Part shown: positions 9,679-18,900 of the stretch, in pieces | Layout: each line of letters starts with the position of its first letter | How positions within the stretch are numbered: the first letter of the stretch is position 1 | Assembly (NCBI GenBank): GCA_032718475.1 | Contig: JAUCBJ010001844.1 | Coordinates: 1-32,427 of the forward strand | DNA from: Nemertoderma westbladi | Lineage: Eukaryota; Xenacoelomorpha; Nemertodermatida; Nemertodermatidae | Length of the DNA stretch: 32,427 nucleotides | Direction of reading: 5' to 3' | The notes under the pieces: generated by a model | The model's database searches: none | Told to the model about the DNA's origin: nothing | The model's input: the letters and a program-made list of their open reading frames with translations, nothing else | Position numbers and translations under genes: made by a program

Positions 9679-10785
9679 TAGCAAGTCGTTAGACTTGATT
9701 ACTGTAAGAATTGTTGACTGACTGACTGGCTGGCTGGCTGGCTGACTGGCTGGCTGGCTGGCTGGCTGATCTACAGCCAAAACTACTCTAACGATTTTGA
9801 TGAAATTTTCACAGCATCTAGATACCGCGATTCTAAGGTCCCTGGCATGATCGGCTACTCCGTCCATAGCCTCTGGGCTCGAAAAATAGAGATAAACGAA
9901 AAAAACGCCATAGGCGCAATGGTAAAATAACACCCATGACAGCTGGTGTCCTGATGAAAAATGACTTATGTAATGCAATTCTACACAAGGCTTAGTATTA
10001 AATAGATGAGGTTGCCAAGAGTATTATACTTAGTACACCCATACTGTTTGTTTAGGCCCTACCAACCACTCTGTGCAAACAAACATCAACTGGTTGGTTT
10101 GCTATTCTATAGGGAGCCACCTAACAAGGAAGTACATACAGTGCCAACTTTATAATCATTCACTGGGTTAGCCGGCTATTACAGCCTCAGCTGAATAACT
10201 CTTCCCAATGCTTTCTATGGCGATCTACAAGGTTACTCTCTCTTCTATGTTAATTGACGTGTAAGCTGATTGACTGTTAGTTACACAGTGTGTTGGGTAC
10301 TATTGGATTGCACTGTATTTATAATAATAATTGTTTTATTTTTAAATCTTTCGGCCAACATTAATTCTGTGGAGGCAGTATGCTTATAAGGTGGAATGTT
10401 TACTCAGCCTCATACTGATACTGTGTAAGGCTAACACTAACATTATAGTTTGAAATATATATATCACTGCTTATTATCTGTATCAGGATACACACTGTGG
10501 CATTCTAAATGTTTTATACTGTAGGTGATTGACATTGTGCAAGCTGAATGACTGTTAGTTCTTTCAGACCATAGCCAAACATTGTTGAGGGAATTTAGTT
10601 TAGTTCACTCTACTGTGCCATTCAACTGAATGAATTTGAGCAATTGCCAAATTACAGAGTGGGATCTCTCTCTGACCATAGGTAAATAGCCCTTCCATTC
10701 TGACCATAGGTAAACATTGTTGAGGGAATTTATATTTGATTGATGACTTCCGACTTGCTTAACGGCGTCTTGACGCCGTCTCTAG
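9679..10785 (+). mobile_element. Helentron-like element, copy 7 (type B)
   Basis: This 1107-bp element is nearly identical to copies 4 and 8 apart from a patch around 9945-10035. There it carries alleles of the type A copies (GTGTCCTGATGAAAAATG, TATTATACTTAGTAC), as would result from gene conversion. Ends are type B (9682-9697; 10752-10785). Confidence 0.8.
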
Positions 10786-10786
10786 T

Positions 10787-11890
10787 TAGCAAGTCGTTAG
10801 ACTTGATTACTGTAAGAATTGTGCTGACTGACTGGCTGGCTGGCTGGCTGACTGGCTGGCTGGCTGGCTGGCTGATCTACAGCCAAAACTACTCTAACGA
10901 TTTTGATGAAATTTTCACAGCATCTAGATACCGCGATTCTAAGGTCCCTGGCATGATCGGCTACTCCGTCCATAGCCTCTGGGCTCGAAAAATAGAGATA
11001 AACGAAAAAAACGCCATAGGCGCAATGGTAAAATAACACCCATGACAGCTGGTGTTCTGATGGAAAATGGCTTATGTAATGCAATTCTACACAAGGCTTA
11101 GTATAAATCGATGAGGTTGCCAAGATTATTGTACTCAGTACACCCATACTGTTTGTTTAGGCCCTACCAACCACTCTGTGCAAACAAACATCAACTGGTT
11201 GGTTTGCTATTCTATAGGGAGCCACCTAACAAGGAAGTACATACAGTGCCAACTTTATAATCATTCACTGGGTTAGCCGGCTATTACAGCCTCAGCTGAA
11301 TAACTCTTCCCAATGCTTTCTATGGCGATCTACAAGGTTACTCTCTCTTCTATGTTAATTGACGTGTAAGCTGATTGACTGTTAGTTACACAGTGTGTTG
11401 GGTACTATTGGATTGCACTGTATTTATAATAATAATTGTTTTATTTTTAAATCTTTCGGCCAACATTAATTCTGTGGAGGCAGTATGCTTATAAGGTGGA
11501 ATGTTTACTCAGCCTCATACTGATACTGTGTAAGGCTAACACTAACATTATAGTTTGAAATATATATATCACTGCTTATTATCTGTATCAGGATACACAC
11601 TGTGGCATTCTAAATGTTTTATACTGTAGGTGATTGACATTGTGCAAGCTGAATGACTGTTAGTTCTTTCAGACCATAGCCAAACATTGTTGAGGGAATT
11701 TAGTTTAGTTCACTCTACTGTGCCATTCAACTGAATGAATTTGAGCAATTGCCAAATTACAGAGTGGGATCTCTCTCTGACCATAGGTAAATAGCCCTTC
11801 CATTCTGACCATAGGTAAACATTGTTGAGGGAATTTATATTTGATTGATGACTTCCGACTTGCTTAACGGCGTCTTGACGCCGTCTCTAG
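10787..11890 (+). mobile_element. Helentron-like element, copy 8 (type B)
   Basis: This 1104-bp element is almost the same sequence as copy 4, differing mainly at the start of the tetranucleotide tract. Ends are type B (10790-10805; 11857-11890). The near identity of copies 4 and 8, with a different copy 7 between them and a type A copy on each outer side, suggests recent array rearrangement. The apparent plus-strand frame at 10740-11036 spans the copy 7/8 junction and reads through the tetranucleotide tract; it is not a gene. Confidence 0.8.
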
Positions 11891-12716
11891 TTAGGAACCG
11901 AGAGGTTCATTACTGTAAGAATTGCTCGTGGCTGGCTGACTGACTGGCTGGCTGATCTACAGCCAAAACTACTCTAACGATTTTGATGAAATTTTCACAG
12001 CGGCTAGATACCGCGATTCTAAGGTCCCTGGTATGTTCCGCTATTTCGTCCATGAGCCGTGGGCTCGAAAAATAGACATAAACGAAAAAACGCCATAGGC
12101 GCAATGATAAAAACACCAGCTGGCACTCATGAAAAATGGATAGAGATGGCCTAGTAATGCTATTCTATAGGAATGGCCACCTAACAAGGAAATGCTTTCT
12201 GTGCCAAGTATTATCCTCACTCTACAACTCAGACAGTAAGCAAACAAAAGCCGTGGGATTCTAATGTATTACATCATAAGCTGATTGCTCTCCCAATAGC
12301 CCTCACACACTCACTGAATCGAATGAAATCGAATATCTATTAGCTTAATGCGAATAGCTGGTAAGCTGAATGCCATTTTAGTTATTGTGTACTGTTGATT
12401 GCAGAGTTGACTGCTATGTTGTATGTATTTAATTAAAATAATTTTCGTAGAGGGAAGTTAATTTGGGATTACTTTCTATCAGATGTAAGCAAAGCTGTTC
12501 AATGGGGTGGGTCATGGGACCCAAATATAGTACATTATGCATGGCAAACATTAATAAAATCATTCAGTCAACCTGAAGGGTATTTGCTTTAGTTAACTCT
12601 ACTGTGCGAAAAACGAATTTATAATGTTACCCATACTTCAGGTGAATGAATTTTTAGATATTTGTACTGAAGGCAAGGATTTCTGATATAATTAAAATAC
12701 AAGACAGGGGCTTGTT

Positions 12717-12965
12717 TCGATATATGTAGTTGCGCCCTTCGAGCAGCACGTGAGATAATCAAATAATAGACACAATGTTTGACTTTGTCCCTTCGAGCAG
12801 CACGTGAGTTTTGCTTTGACCCTTCGATATATGTATTTGCGCCCTTCGAGCAGCACGTGAATTACATCAAATAATAGACACATTGTTTGACTTTGTCCCT
12901 TCGAGCAGCACGTGAGTTTTGCTTTGACCCTTCGATATATGTATTTGCGCCCTTCGAGCAGCACG
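12717..12965 (+). repeat. 107/108-bp tandem repeat with CCTTCGAGCAGCACGTG motif
   Basis: GCGCCCTTCGAG recurs at 12732, 12839 and 12947 (periods 107 and 108). CCTTCGAGCAGCACGTGA appears about twice per period and contains the E-box CACGTG. The last copy loses the E-box (CACGGG) where the pentanucleotide satellite starts. The minus-strand reading across it (12692-12964) simply repeats with the DNA and is not a gene. Confidence 0.75.
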
Positions 12966-12980
12966 GGGAGTCGACTCAGA

Positions 12981-13565
12981 CCGAGCCAAGCCGAGCCGAG
13001 CCGAGCCGAGCCGAGCCGAGCCGAGCCGAGCCGAGCCGAGCCGAGCCGAGCCGAGCCGAGCCGAGCCGAGCCGAGCCGAGCCGAGCCGAGCCGAGCCGAG
13101 CCGAGCCGAGCCGAGCCGAGCCGAGCCGAGCCGAGCCGAGCCGAGCCGAGCCGAGCCGAGCCGAGCCGAGCCGAGCCGAGCCGAGCCGAGCCGAGCCGAG
13201 CCGAGCCGAGCCGAGCCGAGCCGAGCCGAGCCGAGCCGAGCCGAGCCGAGCCGAGCCGAGCCGAGCCGAGCCGAGCCGAGCCGAGCCGAGCCGAGCCGAG
13301 CCGAGCCGAGCCGAGCCGAGCCGAGCCGAGCCGAGCCGAGCCGAGCCGAGCCGAGCCGAGCCGAGCCGAGCCGAGCCGAGCCGAGCCGAGCCGAGCCGAG
13401 CCGAGCCGAGCCGAGCCGAGCCGAGCCGAGCCGACTGAGCCGAGCCGAACGAGCCGAGCCGAGCCGAGCCGAGCCGAGCCGAGCCGAGCCGAGCCGAGCC
13501 GAGCCGAGCCGAGCCGAGCCGAGCCGAGCCGAGCCGAGCCGAGCCGAGCCGAGCCGAGCCGAGCC
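12981..13565. repeat. (GAGCC)n pentanucleotide satellite
   Basis: About 117 tandem copies of CCGAG, with a short interruption near 13433-13450 (CCGACTGAGCC, CCGAACGAGCC) and degenerate edges on both sides (AGCCAAG; CCTAATCGAGCCAAACC). The edges decay gradually, as expected of replication slippage from a core. Long open frames on both strands (Ser-Arg-Ala-Glu-Pro or Ala-Arg-Leu-Gly-Ser repeats) exist only because the unit has no stop codon in any frame. Confidence 0.95.
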
Positions 13566-13703
13566 TAATCGAGCCAAACCGAGCCGATCAAGCCAAGTCG
13601 AACTTAATCGTGCCCAATCGTGCAAGACCGAGCCGAGCTCGTTGTCTCTTTTATTTGAAATAAAAAGTCGGTTCCTTATCGGGCCGCTAGGCCCGTCACT
13701 AGT

Positions 13704-15208
13704 TAGGAACCGAGAGGTTCATTACTGTAAGAATTGTTGGCTGATTGACTGGCTGGCTGACTGGCTGGCTGCTGGCTGATCTACAGCCAAAACTACTCTA
13801 ACGATTTTGATGAAATTTTCACAGCATCTAGATACCGCGATTCTAAGGTCCCTGGTATGTTCCGCTATTTCGTCCATGAGCCGCTGGGCTCGAAAAATAG
13901 ACATAAACGAAAAAACGCCATAGGCGCAATGGTAAAATAACACCAATGACAGCTGGTGTCCTGATGAAAAATGGTTTATGTAATGCATTTCTACACAAGG
14001 CTTAGTAATAAATCGATGAGGTTGCCAAGATTATTATACTTAGTACACCCATACTGTTTGTTTAGGCCCTGCACTCTCTGTCAAAGCAAACATTGACTGG
14101 TGGTTGGTTTAGTTTGAAATCTATTATCGCCTCAGCTGAATTACTCTTCCCAATGCAATCTATGGGAATATCTCACTCTGCTAATGTAAGCTGAATGACG
14201 TTAAGTACACAGTGTGTTGGCTACATTAATGCCAACATTATTGCAAAATGTTTTATTGTTGGATTACTCTCTGTCAGTCTCCCCTTCAGAACATTGTATA
14301 GGGAATTTACTTTAGTTTACTCTACTGTGCCATTCAGCTGAATGGATTTGAGCGATTGCCAAGTTACAGAGTTGGATCATTCTCTGACCATAGGCAAAGA
14401 CATCAAATCTTTTTAAAAATATACTTTTTCCATGTTTTTTTTTCTGACCAAAAATTTCAAAAAAAATTTTTTCGTAGCCAGTACTGCCAATCGATTCGCC
14501 ATCAAAAATAACGCAAAAAATTTTTTTTGCAAAATTTTAAATTACTGTAAATTTTTGGCGACTGGGGGGGGTCAATTTTTTTCGATCCGCTATAACTCCG
14601 GAACGCTTTGTCCAAATTCGATGGGGTTTTCATTTTTCAACTTAATTCGATGTCCTCTTTCAGCCTATCCATGTTTCGAAACCCCAAACAGCGCCGTTCA
14701 AAAATTAATTTTTTCTAGTTCTAGAATTTTACAAATTTCAAAAAAGTTGCAGTATTTTATTAACGCCTTTACGGAATTCGATAGCGTTTTCGATTTTTAT
14801 ATTAAACGCAATATCCTGAATCTCACTAGCCTAGTTTCGCGTCACCAATGCCAAGACTTCATACTTTTTGAGGAAAATTTTTCTAGAATAATTTTTATTT
14901 AATTACATTTATCGCGATTTCTTATTACTGGTTGCACATGAATTGATGGAGTTTTCAATTTATTAACTAAACACGATATCGCGCATCGCACCAGCGTGGT
15001 TTCGAAATTCCAAAACGAGGTCTTCACTAGTTGCAGGTCGATTTTGTTCTAGAATTGAGCAACTAATAATAGATCGAATTTATTAATAATTATTGTATGA
15101 AATATGATTGTATTTTTACATAATTATTAGTTCTATACTAATTCTCGTTGTCTCTTTTATTTAAAATAAAAAGTCGGTTCCTTATCGGGCCGCTAGGCCC
15201 GTCACTAG
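13704..15208 (+). mobile_element. Helentron-like element, copy 10 (type A)
   Basis: This 1505-bp element is structurally complete, with ends at 13706-13720 and 15175-15208 and core repeats at 14620, 14780 and 14945. The 5' block is mostly type A but carries the type B allele CATCTAG, another sign of exchange between families. Confidence 0.8.
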
Positions 15209-15209
15209 T

Positions 15210-15418
15210 TAGGAACCGAGAGGTTCATTACTGTAAGAATTGCTCGTGGCTGACTGGCTGGCTGGCTGATCTACAGCCAAAACTACTCTAACGATTTTGA
15301 TGAAATTTTCACAGCGGCTAGATACCGCGATTCTAAGGTCCCTGGCATGATCGGCTACTCCGTCCATAGCCTCTGGGCTCGAAAAATAGACATAAACGAA
15401 AAAACGCCATAGGCGCAA
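15210..15418 (+). mobile_element. Helentron-like element, copy 11 (truncated; right end of the array)
   Basis: It begins with the type A hairpin (15212-15226), but the conserved block carries type B alleles (GGCATGATCGGCTACTCC). This is the reverse mosaic of copy 6. Sequence matching other copies stops at about 15418 (CATAGGCGCAA), where a histone-like relic begins. No 3' end is present. Confidence 0.75.
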
Positions 15419-15431
15419 CTGTTGCGGGTCC

Positions 15432-15527
15432 TTACGCCCTCTTGCCTCTGATCCTACGGGCCAGTTTGGATATCCTTCGGCATGTCGTGTCCTCAAACAA
15501 TCCAACGAGATAAGCCTCAGATGCTTC
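15432..15527 (-). pseudogene. Histone H3 C-terminal pseudogene fragment
   Basis: On the minus strand the reading matches the end of histone H3. First comes the helix segment EASEAYLVGLFEDT. About 12 residues that normally follow (including CAIHAKR) are missing. Then comes MPKDIQ, one extra base, LARRIRG, KRA and a TAA at 15432-15434. The usual H3 ending has Glu where this has Lys. The deletion, frameshift and small size make it a dead fragment. There is no histone 3' stem-loop after the stop codon. Confidence 0.85.
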
Positions 15528-15597
15528 ACCACACCTCTAAAATATCGTAGAGGCCTTCAGTTAATGATTCGCTGGTTCCCAATATCGAAGCGGTGTT
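15528..15597 (-). pseudogene. Possible histone H4 fragment joined to the H3 relic
   Basis: Directly upstream of the H3 piece on the minus strand are short matches in the order expected for the H4 middle region: AGCGAATC (Lys-Arg-Ile), GGCCTC then TACGA (Gly-Leu, Tyr-Glu), and AGAGGTGT then TGAAG (Arg-Gly-Val, Lys). They are separated by small indels. If right, H4 runs into H3 at a shared GAAG. The matches are short, so this is tentative. Confidence 0.4.
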
Positions 15598-15751
15598 TCC
15601 GATCAGGATAGCTATCAGGATACGCTGTAGTAAACTGATTAGAATGTTGATATAAATTATTTGTAAATTATCAGGAGGTGCTGCTCAGGGTAATAAATTG
15701 TATGGAACGCCGTTAGCGACATTCCATGACGACTAACTACACTTGGTGTCA

Positions 15752-15990
15752 GAGTAAGTATTGATTTTTTCTTATTGGCTAGAGTAAGTAGCGATTTTTT
15801 CTTATTGGTCAAGAGTAAGTAGTGATTTTTTCTTATTGGCTAGAGTAAGTAGCGATTTTTTCTTATTGGTCAAGAGTAAGTAGTGATTTTTTCTTATTGG
15901 CTAGATAGTAAGTAGTGATTTTTTCTTATTGGTCAAGCAAGAGTAAGTAGCGATTTTTTTCTTATTGGTCAAGAGTAAGTAGTGATTTTT
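15752..15990 (-). repeat. Inverted left arm of the CCAATAAG minisatellite
   Basis: Six to seven monomers in the opposite orientation to the main array (AGAGTAAGTAGCGATTTTTT, then CTTATTGG). The orientation flips at about 15990-15999 (AGCTGCTAGC). The two arms can form a long imperfect hairpin of about 240 bp per arm. Confidence 0.85.
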
Positions 15991-15998
15991 AGCTGCTA

Positions 15999-18900
15999 GC
16001 CAATAAGAAAAAATCACTACTTACTCTTCACCAATAAGAAAAAAACGCTACTTACTCTATGTACCCAATAAGAAAAAATCACTACTTTACTCTTGTTGAC
16101 CAATAAGAAAAAAAACGCTACTTACTCTAGCCAATAAGAACAAATCGCTAATTACTCTTGCTTGACCAATAGGAAAAAATCGCTACTTACTCTAGCCAAT
16201 AAGAAAAAATAACTATACTTAGTCTTGACCAATAAGAAAAAAATCGCTACTTTATCAAGCCAATAAGAAAAAATCGCTACTTACTCATGCTTGACCAATA
16301 AGAAAAAATCGCTACTTACTCTTGCTTGACCAATAAGAAAAAATCGCTACTTACTCTTGCTTGACCAATATTTAAAAATCGCTACTTACTCTAGCCAATA
16401 AGTAAAAATCACTACTTACTCTTGACCGATAAGAAAAAATCGCTACTTACTCTTGCTTGACCAATGAGAAAAAATCGCTACTTACTCTAGCCAATAAGAA
16501 AAAATCACTACTTACTCTTGACCAATAAGAAAAAAATCGCTACTTACTCATGCTTGACCAATATTTAAAAATCGCTACTTACTCTAGCCAATAAGTAAAA
16601 ATCACTACTTACTCTTGACCAATAAGAAAAAAATCGCTACTTACTCATGCTTGACCAATAAGAAAAAATCGCTACTTACTCTAGCCAATAAGAAAAAATC
16701 ACTACTTACTCTTGACCAATAAGAAAAAAATCGCTACTTACTCATGCTTGACCAATAAGAAAAAATCGCTACTTACTCTTGCTTGACCAATATTTAAAAA
16801 TCGCTACTTACTCTAGCCAATAAGTAAAAATCACTACTTACTCTTGACCAATAAGAAAAAAATCGCTACTTACTCATGCTTAACCAATAAGAAAAAATCG
16901 CTACTTACTCTTGCTTGACCAATATTTAAAAATCGCTACTTACTCTAGCCAATAAGTAAAAATCACTACTTACTCTTGACCAATAAGAAAAAAATCGCTA
17001 CTTACTCTTGCTTGACCAATAAGAAAAATCGCTACTTACTCTTGCTTGACCAATAAGAAAAATTCGCTACTTACTCTAGCTAATAAGAAAAAATCACTAC
17101 TTACTCTTGACCAATAAGAAAAAAATCGCTACTTACTCATGCTTGACCAATAAGAAAAAATCGCTACTTACTCTAGTCAATAAGAAAAAATCGCTACTTA
17201 CTCTAGCCAATAAGAAAAAATCACTTCTTTCGCTTGACCAATAAGAAAAAATCGCTACTTACTCTTGCTTGACCAATAAGAAAAAATCGCTACTTACTCT
17301 TGCTTGACCAATGAGAAAAAATCGCTACTTACTCTAGCCAATAAGAAAAAATCACTACTTTACTCTTGTTGACCAATAAGAAAAAAAACGCTACTTACTC
17401 TAGCCAATAAGAACAAATCGCTAATTACGATTGCTTGACCAATAGGAAAAAATCGCTACTTACTATAGCCAATAAGAAAAAATAACTATACTTAGTCTTG
17501 ACCAATAAGAAAAAAATCGCTACTTTATCAAGCCAATAAGAAAAAATCGCTACTTACTCATGCTTGACCAATAAGAAAAACTCGCTACTTACTCTTGCTT
17601 GACCAATAAGAAAAAATCGCTACTTACTCTTGCTTGACCAATATTTAAAAATCGCTACTTACTCTAGCCAATAAGTAAAAATCACTACTTACTCTTGACC
17701 AATAAGAAAAAAATCGCTGCTTACTCTTGCTTGACCAATAAGAAAAAATCGCTACTTACTCTTGCTTGACCAATATTTAAAAATCGCTACTTACTCTAGC
17801 CAATAAGTAAAAATCACTACTTACTCTTGACCAATAAGAAAAAAATCGCTACTTACTCATGCTTAACCAATAAGAAAAAATCGCTACTTACTCTTGCTTG
17901 ACCAATATTTAAAAATCGCTACTTACTCTAGCCAATAAGTAAAAATCACTACTTACTCTTGACCAATAAGAAAAAAATCGCTACTTACTCATGCTTGACC
18001 AATAAGAAAAATCGCTACTTACTCTTGCTTGACCAATAAGAAAAATTCGCTACTTACTCTAGCTAATAAGAAAAAATCACTACTTACTCTTGACCAATAA
18101 GAAAAAAATCGCTACTTACTCTAGTCAATAAGAAAAAATCGCTACTTACTCTTGCTTGACCAATAAGAAAAAATCGCTACTTACTCTAGCCAATAAGAAA
18201 AAATCACTACTTTACTCTTGTTGACCAATAAGAAAAAAAACGCTACTTACTCTAGCCAATAAGAACAAATCGCTAATTACTCTTGCTTGACCAATAGGAA
18301 AAAATCGCTACTTGCTCTAGCCAATAAGAAAAAATAACTATACTTAGTCTTGACCAATAAGAAAAAAATCGCTACTTTATCAAGCCAATAAGAAAAAATC
18401 GCTACTTACTCATGCTTGACCAATAAGAAAAACTCGCTACTTACTCTTGCTTGACCAATAAGAAAAAATCGCTACTTACTCTTGCTTGACCAATATTTAA
18501 AAATCGCTACTTACTCTAGCCAATAAGAAAAAATAACTACTTACTCTTGACCAATAAGAAAAAAATCGCTACTTACTCTTGCTTGACCAATAAGAAAAAA
18601 TCGCTACTTACTCTTGCTTGACCAATATTTAAAAATCGCTACTTACTCTAGCCAATAAGTAAAAATCACTACTTACTCTTGACCAATAAGAAAAAAATCG
18701 CTACTTACTCATGCTTAACCAATAAGAAAAAATCGCTACTTACTCTTGCTTGACCAATATTTAAAAATCGCTACTTACTCTAGCCAATAAGTAAAAATCA
18801 CTACTTACTCTTGACCAATAAGAAAAAAATCGCTACTTACTCTTGCTTGACCAATAAGAAAAATCGCTACTTACTCTTGCTTGACCAATAAGAAAAATTC

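Larger units (their letters stand above)
11892..13702 (+). mobile_element. Helentron-like element, copy 9 (type A ends, divergent satellite-bearing body)
   Basis: This 1811-bp element has type A ends (11894-11908; 13669-13702) and a normal 5' block to about 12110. The body then differs from both families, with only scattered resemblance to type B (CTATTCTATAGG, CCACCTAACAAGG). It holds a 107-bp tandem repeat, then (GAGCC)n, which runs almost directly into the type A 3' segment (CTCGTTGTCTCTTTT at 13638). The core repeats are absent and may have been replaced by the satellite. Confidence 0.75.

Noticed and set aside
12867-13625. 252-codon minus-strand and 183/218-codon plus-strand frames
   Set aside because: They are products of the (GAGCC)n satellite, which has no stop in any frame.
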